Below, in pieces: positions 23,406 through 32,717 of a stretch of DNA of 53,114 nucleotides. Source of the stretch: Oscillibacter sp. (GTDB taxonomy: Bacteria > Bacillota > Clostridia > Oscillospirales > Oscillospiraceae); the NCBI GenBank assembly GCA_017482345.1, contig JAFUNB010000023.1, positions 1-53,114 on the forward strand, in the 5' to 3' direction. A program made the translations under genes and the position numbers. The notes beneath the pieces were generated by a model, which saw only the letters and a program-made list of their open reading frames with translations, was not told the DNA's origin and ran no database searches. How positions within the stretch are numbered: position 1 is the stretch's first letter; the number at the start of each line of letters is the position of its first letter.

Positions 23406-24738
23406 TGAAAGTACCCGCAAGTCCGTTTACATCGCCATGGCCGTCGTTGTGGCGATCCTGATCTGGATCTTCGTGGATATCACTGCCAATCCCGACGGTA
23501 CCGCCCGGATCGTGACCAAGGAATTCAAGGGCATCCCCATCGAGTATGTGGGCGAGGATCCCGTTCTGGCTGGCCGCGGTCTGATGCTGCTGCCGGAGGG
23601 CACGGACACCACTGTGGATGTGGTGCTGGAGGGCACCCGCTGGAATCTGGCCAAGGTGGAGCGCGAAAATATCATCATTCAGGCGGATCTGGGTTCCATC
23701 ACCACCACCGGTGTACAGACCGTATCCAACCGTCAGAGCTTCACCCCCCGCACCCTGTCCCAGCAGATCACCGTCAAGTCTTTGAGCAATTACACGCCCA
23801 CGGTCAACATCGGCAACCTCTACAGCAAGAGCGTGGACGTCCATTACGACGTCATCGGCAACGTGGCTGAGGGCTATTATGCCGGCGAACTCCAGCTGTC
23901 TCATGACCGCATCGAGATCCGCGGCCAGAAGGAGGCCCTGCAGGATGTGCGCTACGCCAAGGTGACGCTGGACATCGGCACCGACGCGATGTCCTCTGTG
24001 TCCGACACCCTCACATATCAGTTCTTTGACCGGAAGGGCATGCTGCTGGACAGCGATAATATCCATTCCGACATCGAGACAATCGATGTGAATTTGCCGG
24101 TGAATGTCACCAAAGAGCTGGAGCTGACCATGAACTTCCAGGAAGCTCCCGGCGCCAAGCTGGAAAACGTGAACATCCACATCAATCCCAGCAAGATCAC
24201 CGTCACCGGTGACGCTGACAAGCTGCGCAACATCAACAAGCTGGTGCTGGCGGATTTCGATCTGCTGACGCTGAACAGCGACACCATCTACAACTACGTC
24301 ATCCCCATCCCCGAGGGCTGCGAGAATCTCAGCAACGTAAATCAGGCGTCTCTGCAGCTGTCCTTCAAGGATATGCTCTCCACCGAGTTGAGCACCAACC
24401 GCATCCGGTATGACAACCTGATGACAGAGGGCAAGTATGTGGAGCTGCTGACCACGGATATGACCGTCCACATCTTCGGCACCACCGCAGACGTGGAGAA
24501 GATCACCGGCGAGGACATCATGGTGGTGGCCGACCTGACTGACTTCAACAACGCCGTTGGCAGCTACACCGTTCCCGCCAAGATCCTCATCGACACCGAC
24601 GGCGACATCGGCATCACCGGTTCCTATCAGGTCCGCCTGAACATCAGCGAGCATCCTCACGAGGAGACGCCCGGCGAGGCGGGCGAGGAGCCGACCGACG
24701 CTCCCGAAGATGAGGAGCAGCCCGTTGAACAGCAATAA
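23395..24738 (+). CDS. cdaR: CdaA regulatory protein, YbbR-domain
   Basis: Membrane-anchored partner that modulates CdaA from the outer face. The 447-residue protein has one N-terminal transmembrane segment (VYIAMAVVVAILIWIFVDI, about residues 11-29). It is followed by about four extracytoplasmic YbbR repeats, recognisable by recurring VDVVLEG, VDVHYDVIGN, IEIRGQKEAL and ITVTGDADKL strands. An acidic low-complexity tail (EEPTDAPEDEEQ) ends it. The cdaA-cdaR order with overlapping genes is the standard Firmicutes arrangement. glmM, often third in this operon, is not here. Confidence 0.92.
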   Translation: MKNNESTRKSVYIAMAVVVAILIWIFVDITANPDGTARIVTKEFKGIPIEYVGEDPVLAGRGLMLLPEGTDTTVDVVLEGTRWNLAKVERENIIIQADLGSITTTGVQTVSNRQSFTPRTLSQQITVKSLSNYTPTVNIGNLYSKSVDVHYDVIGNVAEGYYAGELQLSHDRIEIRGQKEALQDVRYAKVTLDIGTDAMSSVSDTLTYQFFDRKGMLLDSDNIHSDIETIDVNLPVNVTKELELTMNFQEAPGAKLENVNIHINPSKITVTGDADKLRNINKLVLADFDLLTLNSDTIYNYVIPIPEGCENLSNVNQASLQLSFKDMLSTELSTNRIRYDNLMTEGKYVELLTTDMTVHIFGTTADVEKITGEDIMVVADLTDFNNAVGSYTVPAKILIDTDGDIGITGSYQVRLNISEHPHEETPGEAGEEPTDAPEDEEQPVEQQ

Positions 24739-24756
24739 TCCTACAGGAGTATCGAA

Positions 24757-25167
24757 ATGACCCAAATCGCAACTGTTGAACGCATTTTGAATCACGATTA
24801 CGCGGAAATTTCCGTTCCCAGAAAGGCCGCCTGCGGCCACGACTGCGAGGAGTGCGCCGGCTGCGGCGTCTCCGGCTCCGCCGTCCACGCCCGGGCTGCC
24901 AACCCCATCGGCGCTCTGCCCGGCCAGAAGGTCGTGGTGGAGAGCGACAGCAAGAAGATGCTGAACGTCATCATGATGGTGTATCTCACCCCCGTGGTGC
25001 TGTTCCTGGCCGGCTATCTGATCATGCTGGCTCTGGGCGCCAGCACCGCCATCCAGTACACCGTGGCCATCATCGGCTTTGTCATCAGCATTGCCCTGGC
25101 CATCCGATATGACCGCAAGCTGCGGGAGCGGGGCGGCATCAATTTCCGCATCGTGCGGCTGTTCTGA
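24757..25167 (+). CDS. SoxR-reducing system protein RseC family
   Basis: A 136-residue membrane protein of the RseC/RsxC-associated family, thought to act in electron transfer or redox maintenance linked to Rnf-type systems; no Rnf genes are nearby. The N-terminal half has the cluster C26-x3-C30-x2-C33-x2-C36 (ACGHDCEECAGCG), which could bind an Fe-S cluster or metal. Two transmembrane helices follow (VIMMVYLTPVVLFLAGYLIML and YTVAIIGFVISIALAI). A short basic C-terminus ends it. It lies 18 bases after cdaR and overlaps the next start by one base. Confidence 0.83.
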   Translation: MTQIATVERILNHDYAEISVPRKAACGHDCEECAGCGVSGSAVHARAANPIGALPGQKVVVESDSKKMLNVIMMVYLTPVVLFLAGYLIMLALGASTAIQYTVAIIGFVISIALAIRYDRKLRERGGINFRIVRLF

Positions 25168-26069
25168 TGTTCGGCTATGTTCGTCCGCCCATGGACCTTT
25201 TGAGCGAGGCGGAGAAGAATCGGTTCCAGCGGGCCTACTGCGGACTGTGCCACGCGCTGGGTGAGCGCTACGGGCTCGCTGCCCGCTTCATCCTCAATTA
25301 CGATTTCACCTATCTGGCCATTCTCCTATCCGATGGAGCGGAAGGGGAGACGTACAGCGCCCGCTGTCCCGTCAGTCCCGTAAAAAAACGGGACTACGCC
25401 CGACCGGACGCTGCCGCCGCTCTGGCGGCGGACGAGAGCGTCATCCTGGCCTACTGGCAGGCCCGGGACGGCGTGGCCGACCACGACTGGCTCCACGGTC
25501 TGAAATACCGGGGCGTATCCAAGGTGCTGGAGCCGGCCTACCGGAAAGCAGCCGCCCTGAGGCCCGATTTTGACGAGGTGGTTCGCCGTCAGCTGGCAGA
25601 GTTGAGCCGGCTGGAGGACGAGCAGTGCGACTCCATGGACCGGGCGGCGGACGCCTTCGCCGTTCTGCTGGAGCGCAGCGCCGACGGCGTGGAGGACCCT
25701 GTCCGCCGGCGGATCCTGGGCCAAATGCTGTATCATCTGGGCCGCTGGGTCTATCTGATGGACGCGGCGGACGATTTGAAAAAAGACGCGGAAAGCGGCA
25801 ATTATAACCCTGTGGCCCTGCGGTTCCGGCTGGAGGACGGCCGGTGGACGCCGGAGAGCCGCAGCGAATTTGCCCAGTCCGTAGACCATTCCATCCGCAT
25901 GATCGCCACGGCCTATGAGCTGTGGAATTTCGGCTGCTGGAAACCCATTCTGGAGGCCACCATTTACAGCGGATTGTTCCAGGTGGGAAAAGCCGTTCTG
26001 GACGGCACGTTCCGGCGAAAGGTCCGGGGCCTGGAGAGAACAAACAAGAAGGCTGAGGAGACAACATGA
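25167..26069 (+). CDS. DUF5685 family protein
   Basis: Uncharacterised 300-residue protein of the DUF5685 family. The diagnostic N-terminus is [36 protein letters not shown] with a CxxC-type YCGLC, and the helix after it ([14 protein letters not shown]) is also conserved. The middle is mainly helical and Arg/Asp-rich, with [18 protein letters not shown] resembling a conserved acidic helix. No enzymatic motif is recognised. It is translationally coupled to the RseC-like gene upstream (TGATG) and overlaps the J-domain gene by 4 bases; this pairing with a J-domain protein recurs in Clostridia. Confidence 0.78.
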   Translation: MFGYVRPPMDLLSEAEKNRFQRAYCGLCHALGERYGLAARFILNYDFTYLAILLSDGAEGETYSARCPVSPVKKRDYARPDAAAALAADESVILAYWQARDGVADHDWLHGLKYRGVSKVLEPAYRKAAALRPDFDEVVRRQLAELSRLEDEQCDSMDRAADAFAVLLERSADGVEDPVRRRILGQMLYHLGRWVYLMDAADDLKKDAESGNYNPVALRFRLEDGRWTPESRSEFAQSVDHSIRMIATAYELWNFGCWKPILEATIYSGLFQVGKAVLDGTFRRKVRGLERTNKKAEETT

Positions 26070-26695
26070 ACGATCCTTATCAGATCCTGGGTGTGTCTGA
26101 GACCGCCACAGACGACGAAATCAAAAAGGCATATCGGGATCTGGCCCGAAAGTATCATCCGGATCACTACCACGACAATCCTCTGGCAGACCTTGCCCAG
26201 GAGAAGATGAAGGAGATCAACGCCGCCTATGAGCAGATCCAGCGGGATCGCAGCGGCCGGGGCAGCAGCTCCTCTGCGTCCTCCTACGGCTACGGCGGCG
26301 GATACCGGCAGCAGTACAGCAGCCAGTCCTCCACCGGCAGCTCCGTGCTGCAGCAGGTCCGCCTGGCCATCAACGCCGGCAATCTCAGCCGCGCTGAGGC
26401 TCTGCTGGCCAATTACGACGACCACAACGCCGAGTGGAACTTCCTCAAGGGTGCCATCTGCTATCGCAGAGGCTGGATGGATGAAGCCAAGCGCTACTAC
26501 CAGACCGCCTGCCAGATGGATCCCAACAACGGGGAATACCGCTCTGCTTTGGAGTATATGGAAAACGCAAACCAGACTACCTATCATCCCGGCGGCTTTA
26601 CGTTCAGTACGGAGCTCTGCGGCGGCAACCCCTGCCTGACTCTGTGCTGTCTGTACAGCCTCTGTAACGGCGGCGGATTCTATTTCTGCTGCTGA
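26066..26695 (+). CDS. J-domain protein with cysteine-rich tail
   Basis: A 209-residue DnaJ-like co-chaperone. The N-terminal J-domain (about residues 3-63) reads [33 protein letters not shown] and carries the HPD triad (H31-P32-D33) that stimulates Hsp70 ATPase. A Ser/Gly/Tyr-rich linker follows, then a TPR-like region ([39 protein letters not shown]). The last ~27 residues hold seven cysteines in a hydrophobic setting ([16 protein letters not shown]). It lacks the zinc and C-terminal client domains of canonical DnaJ, so it is an accessory J-protein. Confidence 0.85.
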   Translation: MNDPYQILGVSETATDDEIKKAYRDLARKYHPDHYHDNPLADLAQEKMKEINAAYEQIQRDRSGRGSSSSASSYGYGGGYRQQYSSQSSTGSSVLQQVRLAINAGNLSRAEALLANYDDHNAEWNFLKGAICYRRGWMDEAKRYYQTACQMDPNNGEYRSALEYMENANQTTYHPGGFTFSTELCGGNPCLTLCCLYSLCNGGGFYFCC

Positions 26696-26722
26696 TGTGA
26701 CAAAAGAGAGGGAGAATCACAA

Positions 26723-27604
26723 ATGATCAAGAGTATGACCGGCTATGGCCGTGCCCGCATGGAGCTGAACAAGCGGGATATCACAGTGGAGGTCCGCAGC
26801 GTCAACAACCGCTATCTGGACTGCACGGTGAAGATGCCCCGCATGTATATCTTCGCCGAGGAGGCCATCAAGGGCCGTGTGCAGAAGGCCATTTCCCGCG
26901 GCAAGGTGGACGTGTTCATCAGCGTGGACGCCTCCGCCGCAGACGTGGCAAAGGTCACCGTCAACCAGGAGCTGGCCGCCAGCTATGCCGCCGCCATGAA
27001 CGAGCTGGCCGGCGTGTGCGGCATGCAGGAGTACCGGGTGACCCCTGAGACCCTGTCCCGGTTCCCGGACGTGCTGACCGTCACCAAGGCGGACGAGGAT
27101 CTGGAGACCGTCAGCGCCGACCTGTGCACCGTGCTGGACGAGGCACTGGCCGCCTACAACGCCATGCGCGCCACCGAGGGCGCCAAGCTTGCGGAGGACA
27201 TCGCCAGCCGCCTGACCAGCATTGAGAACTACACCAGCCAGGTGGAGGCCCGCTCTCCCGAGACCGTGGCCGAGTACCGCGCCAAGCTGACAGCCCGTAT
27301 GCAGGAGGTGCTGCAGAGCACCTCCATCGACGCCCAGCGCATCCTCACCGAGGCTGCCATCTACGCCGATAAGGTGGCCGTGGACGAGGAGACCGTCCGG
27401 CTGCGCAGCCATGTGGCCCAGCTGCGGACCATGCTGCTCTCCGACGAGCCTATGGGCCGCAAGATGGACTTCCTCATTCAGGAGGTCAACCGCGAATCCA
27501 ACACCATCGGCTCCAAGTGCAACGACGTTGCCATTGCTCAGGTGGTCGTGGGACTGAAGGGCGAAGTGGAGAAGATGCGCGAGCAGGTCCAGAACATCGA
27601 GTAA
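26723..27604 (+). CDS. yicC: YicC family endoribonuclease
   Basis: A 293-residue RNase of the YicC/YloC family. In E. coli YicC cleaves small RNAs, and Bacillus YloC degrades mRNA in vitro. It begins [40 protein letters not shown], the family N-terminus. The C-terminal catalytic stretch reads [50 protein letters not shown], with the conserved QE.NRE.NT..SK pattern. The ribosome site is GAGGGAG. It opens the widely conserved yicC-remA-gmk-rpoZ group of Firmicutes. Confidence 0.94.
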   Translation: MIKSMTGYGRARMELNKRDITVEVRSVNNRYLDCTVKMPRMYIFAEEAIKGRVQKAISRGKVDVFISVDASAADVAKVTVNQELAASYAAAMNELAGVCGMQEYRVTPETLSRFPDVLTVTKADEDLETVSADLCTVLDEALAAYNAMRATEGAKLAEDIASRLTSIENYTSQVEARSPETVAEYRAKLTARMQEVLQSTSIDAQRILTEAAIYADKVAVDEETVRLRSHVAQLRTMLLSDEPMGRKMDFLIQEVNRESNTIGSKCNDVAIAQVVVGLKGEVEKMREQVQNIE

Positions 27605-27614
27605 GGAGCCGCCT

Positions 27615-27869
27615 ATGAAGCTCATCAACATCGGTTTTGGCAACATGGTTTCCGAGGAACGTCTGGTGGCCATCGTCAGCCCCGACTCCGCCCCCATCAA
27701 ACGAATGGTGCAGGAGACGAGAGAGCGCGGCATGCTCATCGACGCCACCTACGGCCGCAAAACGGCCTCCATCTTCATCATGGACAGCGACCATGTCATT
27801 CTCTCGGCGCTGCCGCCTGAGAAATTCGCACCCCGTACACAGACAGAACTGACGGAAGAGAAGGATTGA
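27615..27869 (+). CDS. remA: RemA/DUF370 family DNA-binding regulator
   Basis: Small 84-residue DNA-binding protein of the RemA family. In Bacillus RemA activates biofilm-matrix and osmoprotection genes as an oligomer that wraps DNA. The family pattern is complete: [70 protein letters not shown]. It lies 10 bases after yicC and 4 bases before gmk. Targets in this organism are unknown, so a general nucleoid role is possible. Confidence 0.93.
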   Translation: MKLINIGFGNMVSEERLVAIVSPDSAPIKRMVQETRERGMLIDATYGRKTASIFIMDSDHVILSALPPEKFAPRTQTELTEEKD

Positions 27870-27873
27870 CCAA

Positions 27874-28467
27874 ATGGCAAAGGGAAAGACTTTCATTATC
27901 ACCGGCCCCTCCGGCGTCGGTAAGAGTACCATCCTCCACGCGCTGATGGAGAAGCGGAAGAATCTGTATTTCTCCGTTTCCGCCACCACCCGTGATCCCC
28001 GCCCCGGTGAGGAGGACGGCGTGCACTACCACTTCCTGAACGTGGACACCTTCAAGGAGTGGATCGCCAGAGACGAGTTCCTGGAGCACGCCGAATTCGT
28101 TGGCAACTACTACGGCACCCCCAAGCGCTACGTGGACGAGGCCATGGACCGTGGCGAAGACGTCATTCTGGACATCGAGGTCCAGGGCGCCATGCAGATC
28201 TCCGAGAAGCGTCCGGAGGTCGTCCGAATTTTCATCGCTCCTCCCAGCTGGGAAGAGCTGGAGCGCCGCCTGACCGGCCGCGGCACCGACAGTCCCGAAA
28301 AGATCCGGAAGCGGCTGCAGCGTGCCCGTGAGGACGCCGCCACCGCCCGCGTTTACGATTATTTCATCATCAATGATACGGTAGAACACGCCGTATATGA
28401 GCTGGACTCCGTCATGACCGCCGAGCACTGCAGAAGCGCAGAGCGCGCCGACCAGATCCAGAGTTAA
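27874..28467 (+). CDS. gmk: Guanylate kinase
   Basis: Phosphorylates GMP and dGMP to the diphosphates. The 197-residue protein starts MAKGKTFIITGPSGVGKSTILHALMEK with the P-loop GPSGVGKST. The GMP-binding segment is FSVSATTRDPRPGEEDGVHYHFLN, followed by FLEHAEFVGNYYGTPK and ILDIEVQGAMQI. The lid arginines are in RLTGRGTDSPEKIRKRLQRAREDAATARVYDYFIIND. Length and motifs are normal. It is part of the remA-gmk-rpoZ operon. Confidence 0.96.
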   Translation: MAKGKTFIITGPSGVGKSTILHALMEKRKNLYFSVSATTRDPRPGEEDGVHYHFLNVDTFKEWIARDEFLEHAEFVGNYYGTPKRYVDEAMDRGEDVILDIEVQGAMQISEKRPEVVRIFIAPPSWEELERRLTGRGTDSPEKIRKRLQRAREDAATARVYDYFIINDTVEHAVYELDSVMTAEHCRSAERADQIQS

Positions 28468-28537
28468 TTTACCCCCCGCAAATTCAAAAAACGACAAAAA
28501 AATCAGCCGAAATCAGGCAGAATGGAAGTAGATTATT

Positions 28538-28750
28538 ATGATGCTGTATCCCGCTATGAACAAACTGACCTCTTACGTCCCCAACCGCTACATGCTGGTG
28601 AACGTGGTTGCACGCCGCGCCCGCCAGATCGCCGAGGCCGCTGAGGAGACCGGCGAGCACCTGACCGAGAAGCCCGTGACCCTGGCCATCAACGAGGTCG
28701 CAGAGGGCAAGCTGGACGCCACCCACATGAACGTGGTGGCTGAGATCTGA
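28538..28750 (+). CDS. rpoZ: RNA polymerase omega subunit
   Basis: Small subunit that helps fold and stabilise the beta' subunit. The 70-residue protein reads MMLYPAMNKLTSYVPNRYMLVNVVARRARQIAEAAEETGEHLTEKPVTLAINEVAEGK. The central RY.LVNVVA.RARQI and the closing KPVTLAI.E...GK are diagnostic. ATG 28538 is chosen on family start similarity and a weak GGAAG site; ATG 28556 is an alternative. In Bacillus coaBC lies between rpoZ and priA; here it is absent. Confidence 0.9.
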   Translation: MMLYPAMNKLTSYVPNRYMLVNVVARRARQIAEAAEETGEHLTEKPVTLAINEVAEGKLDATHMNVVAEI

Positions 28751-28785
28751 ACCGAAACACAACACCAAGATGGGAGGGGCGAGGC

Positions 28786-31230
28786 ATGGAGACCGCTGTG
28801 ATCGTAAAAGTCGCGGTCAGCGCCGCGCCCTATTCCATTGATAAGCCCTATGACTATCTGGTGCCGGAGCAGCTGCTGGATGCGGCCGTGCCCGGCGTGC
28901 GGGTGACCGTGCCCTTCGGCCGCGGCAACCGCACCAGCGAGGGCGTCATTCTGGCCAGGGGAGAGGGGGAGAAAACGCCCCGTCTGAAGCCTCTGGAGGC
29001 CGTTTTGGACCAGTCTCCCATGCTGGACGAGGATGGTATCGCGTTGGCGCTGTGGATGCGCCAGAGGTATTTCTGCACCATGTTTGACGCCATCAAGACC
29101 ATACTGCCGGCGGGCCTGTGGTATCGCCTGCAGGAGAATTGGTTCCTGGCCGACGGTCTGGACCGTCCCGCCGCGGACGAGCTGTGCAGCCGCATCCGCC
29201 GCTCTCCGGCGGTGCTGGACGTGCTGTTCGCCTCCGGCGGCAAAGCCGCATTAGACGCGCTGCAGGACGCCTGCGGCGCGGAGGTATCTGTCACCCTGCG
29301 GGCCATGGAAAAAGCCGGCGCGGTGCGCTGTGAGACAGCGGCCCGGCGGCAGATTTCCGACAAGAACCGCCGCATGGCGGAGCTGGCAATCAGCGCGGAG
29401 GACGCGCTGGCCATCGTGGAGCCCAAGCGGCGCAGCGCCCCAGTACGCTATGAAGCAGTGCGTCTGCTGGCAGCCACAGGAAGGGCCTCCGCAGCCGACG
29501 TGTGCTATTTTACCGGAGCCACCATGCAGACCCTGCGGGGTCTGGAAAAGTCCGGCCTGCTCCGTCTGACGGAGGAGGAGGCCCTGCGCATCCCGGCAGA
29601 GGAGACCGTGGAGCCGGGGGCGCCCATCGTATTGAACGAAGAACAGCAGGCGGCCTTTGACGGCATCCTGTCTCACATTACGTCCGGTAAAGCCGAAGCG
29701 GCATTGCTGCACGGCGTCACCGGCAGCGGAAAGACCCAGATTTACCTCCGCCTGGTGCAGGAGGTTCTGGAACAGGGGAAGACGGCCATGGTGCTGGTGC
29801 CGGAGATCGTTCTGACTCCCCAAATGATGCGCAAATTCAAGTCCTACTTCGGCAGTCAAGTGGCAATGCTTCACAGCTCACTGCGGATGACGGAACGATA
29901 TGACCAGTGGAAACGCATCCGCCGGGGCGACGTAAACGTGGTGCTGGGCACCCGTTCCGCCGTATTTGCCCCGCTGAAAAACTTAGGACTCATCGTATTG
30001 GACGAGGAGCAGGAGGGAAGCTATCAGTCGGAGAACCCGCCCCGCTACCACGCCCGGGACATTGCCAAATTCCTGTGCGCCAGACAGGGAGCCACGCTGC
30101 TCCTGGGGTCGGCCACACCCACGGTGGAGACCGCCTGGGCGGCACGGGAGGGCGCCTATCACCACTATCTCCTGCGCAAGCGTTACAACGACCACAGCCT
30201 GCCCAAGGTCACCATTGCCGACCTGCGGCAGGAGATCCGAAACGGTAATCCCGGCCTCATCAGCGCCCAGCTGAGAGCCGAGCTGGAGGAAAACCTCCGC
30301 AGGGGGGAGCAGAGCATTTTGTTCCTCAACCGCCGGGGCAACAGCCGCATGCTGCTGTGCGGCGAGTGCGGCCACGTGCCGGAGTGTCCCCGCTGCAGCG
30401 TGGCGCTGACGTATCACTCCGCCAACGGCCGGCTCATGTGCCACTACTGCGGCCATTCCCAGCGTGCGCCGGAGCGCTGCCCCGAGTGCGGCGGCCTTAT
30501 GAAGCACGTTGGCACCGGAACCCAGAAGGTGGAGGAGGAGCTGCGGGAGCTGTTCCCCGGCGTTGGAATCCTGCGCATGGACGCGGATACCGCCTCCGGC
30601 AACCACGAAAAGATCCTCGCGCAATTTGAAAACGAAAAAATTCCCATCCTGCTGGGCACCCAGATGGTGGCCAAGGGATTGGATTTCGAACATGTGACGC
30701 TGGTGGGCGTTTTGTCCGCCGATATCGCCCTGTATGTGGACAACTATCGGGCCGCTGAGCGGACGTTCAGTCTGCTGACGCAGGTGGTTGGTCGCGCCGG
30801 CCGGGGAAGCCGGCAGGGAAGAGCCGTCATCCAGACATATACCCCCCATCACGACGTAATTCAGGCTGCTGCCAGCCAGGATTACGATAGCTTTTATGAA
30901 AGCGAGATCCGCATGCGCCGTCTGCGCCACTGCCCGCCCTTTGCCGATCTGTTCACCTTCACGGTGTCCGGAACGGAGGAGGCCAGCGTGCTGCGTGCCG
31001 CCGCAGGCGTCCGGGAGCAGCTGCGGCAGCTCTTTGACCAATTGGAGGTGCTGGGCCCGGCCCCCGCACCGGTGCTGAAGATGAACAACCGCTTCCGCTA
31101 CCGGATTTTGCTGGTGGGCAAGAACGACAAACCCACCCGTGACGCCGTCAGCTGGGTGCTGAAGGAATTTGCGGGAAATCGGGAACATCGAGGACTGAAT
31201 ATTTTTGTAGACTGCAATACTATGGAGTGA
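28786..31230 (+). CDS. priA: Primosomal protein N' (replication restart helicase PriA)
   Basis: 3'-to-5' DNA helicase that rebuilds replication forks after collapse. The 814-residue protein has the N-terminal 3'-binding domain (YSIDKPYDYLVPEQL, VTVPFGRGNRTSEGVIL) and a winged helix. The helicase lobes follow, with Walker A LLHGVTGSGKTQIYLRLV near residue 310 and Walker B IVLDEEQEGSYQSENPPRYHARD. Two zinc sites are complete: CGECGHVPECPRC and CHYCGHSQRAPERCPECGG. The later motifs GTQMVAKGLDFEHVTLVGVL and LLTQVVGRAGRG are also intact. The ATG follows GGGAGGGG. Confidence 0.96.
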   Translation: METAVIVKVAVSAAPYSIDKPYDYLVPEQLLDAAVPGVRVTVPFGRGNRTSEGVILARGEGEKTPRLKPLEAVLDQSPMLDEDGIALALWMRQRYFCTMFDAIKTILPAGLWYRLQENWFLADGLDRPAADELCSRIRRSPAVLDVLFASGGKAALDALQDACGAEVSVTLRAMEKAGAVRCETAARRQISDKNRRMAELAISAEDALAIVEPKRRSAPVRYEAVRLLAATGRASAADVCYFTGATMQTLRGLEKSGLLRLTEEEALRIPAEETVEPGAPIVLNEEQQAAFDGILSHITSGKAEAALLHGVTGSGKTQIYLRLVQEVLEQGKTAMVLVPEIVLTPQMMRKFKSYFGSQVAMLHSSLRMTERYDQWKRIRRGDVNVVLGTRSAVFAPLKNLGLIVLDEEQEGSYQSENPPRYHARDIAKFLCARQGATLLLGSATPTVETAWAAREGAYHHYLLRKRYNDHSLPKVTIADLRQEIRNGNPGLISAQLRAELEENLRRGEQSILFLNRRGNSRMLLCGECGHVPECPRCSVALTYHSANGRLMCHYCGHSQRAPERCPECGGLMKHVGTGTQKVEEELRELFPGVGILRMDADTASGNHEKILAQFENEKIPILLGTQMVAKGLDFEHVTLVGVLSADIALYVDNYRAAERTFSLLTQVVGRAGRGSRQGRAVIQTYTPHHDVIQAAASQDYDSFYESEIRMRRLRHCPPFADLFTFTVSGTEEASVLRAAAGVREQLRQLFDQLEVLGPAPAPVLKMNNRFRYRILLVGKNDKPTRDAVSWVLKEFAGNREHRGLNIFVDCNTME

Positions 31231-31253
31231 GCAGTCGGAAAGGACGATATATT

Positions 31254-31787
31254 ATGGCACTGCGCAACATCGTGGAACAGGGCGATCCCTGCCTGGAGAA
31301 GGTCTGCCGCCCCGTCACCGAATTCAACCGCCGTCTGCACATCCTGCTGGACGACATGCTGGACACGCTGGTGGAGTCCAACGGCGCCGGTCTGGCCGCA
31401 CCCCAGGTGGGCGTGCTGCGCCGGGTGTGCATCGTCATGGACGATGACACCGAGGAATATCTGGAGCTGATCAACCCCGAGATCATTGCCACAAGCGGCG
31501 AGCAGACCGGTCTTGAGGGCTGCCTGAGCGTGCCCGGCAAGTGGGGCATCGTGACCCGCCCCAACGTGGTGCGCGTCCGCGCTCAGGACCGTGACGGCAA
31601 CTGGTTCGAGGCCGAGGGCGAGGAGCTGATGGCCCGTGCCTTCTGCCACGAGATCGAGCATCTGGACGGCCACCTGTATACCGAGCACATCGACCACTTC
31701 CTGACCGAGGACGAGCTGCGCGCTTATCTGGAGGCTGAGGAGGCGGCTGCCGAGGCCGCCATGGAAGCCGCCGAGGGTGAGGTGTAA
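31254..31787 (+). CDS. def: Peptide deformylase
   Basis: Removes the N-formyl group from nascent proteins using an Fe(II) or Zn ion. The 177-residue protein has the three family motifs: GAGLAAPQVGVLRRV (motif 1), EGCLSVPGKWG with the metal-binding Cys (motif 2), and FCHEIEHLDGHLYTEHID with the HExxH metal ligands (motif 3). A Glu/Ala-rich tail of about 20 residues ends the protein. The ATG at 31254 is chosen over an upstream frame at 31227 that lacks the family start. It is directly followed by fmt, its functional partner. Confidence 0.96.
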   Translation: MALRNIVEQGDPCLEKVCRPVTEFNRRLHILLDDMLDTLVESNGAGLAAPQVGVLRRVCIVMDDDTEEYLELINPEIIATSGEQTGLEGCLSVPGKWGIVTRPNVVRVRAQDRDGNWFEAEGEELMARAFCHEIEHLDGHLYTEHIDHFLTEDELRAYLEAEEAAAEAAMEAAEGEV

Positions 31788-31790
31788 ACC

Positions 31791-32705
31791 ATGCGGATCC
31801 TGTTTATGGGTACGCCGGACTTTGCCGTGGCGTCTCTCAAGCGCCTGGTGGAGGACGGCCACGAGATCTGCGGCGTGTTCACCCAGCCGGACAAGCCGAA
31901 GAACAGAGGGCACAAAATGCAGTTCCCGCCCGTCAAAGAATATGCGCTGGAGCAGGGCCTGACCGTGTATCAGCCTCTGAAGATGCGGGACGGCGAGGCC
32001 TTTTCCATCGTGCAGGAGCTGAATCCTGAGCTGATCGTGGTGGCTGCCTACGGCAAGATCCTGCCGGAGGACATCCTGAACTATCCCAAGTACGGCTCCA
32101 TCAACGTCCATTCCTCTCTGCTGCCCAAGTATCGCGGCGCCGCCCCCATCAACTGGGCCATTCTCAATGACGAGAAGGAGACCGGCGTATCCATCATGTA
32201 TATGGTGAAGGAGCTGGACGCCGGCGATGTGCTGCACGTTTTGAAGACCGAGATCGGCGCGGAGGAGGATCTGCCCTCCCTGTGGAGTAGACTCTCTGAC
32301 CTGGGCGCCCAGGCGCTGGCGGAGACCCTGCCCATGCTGGAGGACGGCACCGCCGTCCGCACCCCCCAGGACGAGAGCCAGGTGACCTACGCCTCCATGC
32401 TGTCCCGGGAAATGTCTCCCATCGACTGGAATAAACCTGCCCGTGCCATCGACTGCCAGGTGCGCGGCCTGATCCCCTGGCCCTGCGCCACGGCTGAGAT
32501 CGCTGGCACCCGCTTCAAGGTCTACCGCACCGCTCCCGGTCAGGCCACCGACAAGGCCCCCGGTACCGTGCTCTCCGCCGGCAAGAAGGGAATTGAGGTT
32601 GCCTGCGGCAACGGCGAGAGCCTGTATATCACCGAGCTGCAGGCGGAGGGCGGCAAGCGCATGGCCGCTTCTGCCTATCTTCTTGGACACCCTATCGAGG
32701 TGTAA
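31791..32705 (+). CDS. fmt: Methionyl-tRNA formyltransferase
   Basis: Formylates initiator Met-tRNA with 10-formyl-tetrahydrofolate. The 304-residue protein starts MRILFMGTPDFAVASLKRLVEDGHEICGVFTQPDKP. The catalytic region contains VVAAYGKILPEDILNYPKYGSINVHSSLLPKYRGAAPINWAILNDEKETGVSIMYM, the SLLPxxRGAAP signature with the catalytic Asn and His. The C-terminal OB-fold (about residues 205-300) is present. It starts 3 bases after def, and the pair forms the N-terminal formyl cycle. Confidence 0.96.
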   Translation: MRILFMGTPDFAVASLKRLVEDGHEICGVFTQPDKPKNRGHKMQFPPVKEYALEQGLTVYQPLKMRDGEAFSIVQELNPELIVVAAYGKILPEDILNYPKYGSINVHSSLLPKYRGAAPINWAILNDEKETGVSIMYMVKELDAGDVLHVLKTEIGAEEDLPSLWSRLSDLGAQALAETLPMLEDGTAVRTPQDESQVTYASMLSREMSPIDWNKPARAIDCQVRGLIPWPCATAEIAGTRFKVYRTAPGQATDKAPGTVLSAGKKGIEVACGNGESLYITELQAEGGKRMAASAYLLGHPIEV

Positions 32706-32717
32706 GAAAGGATATTC

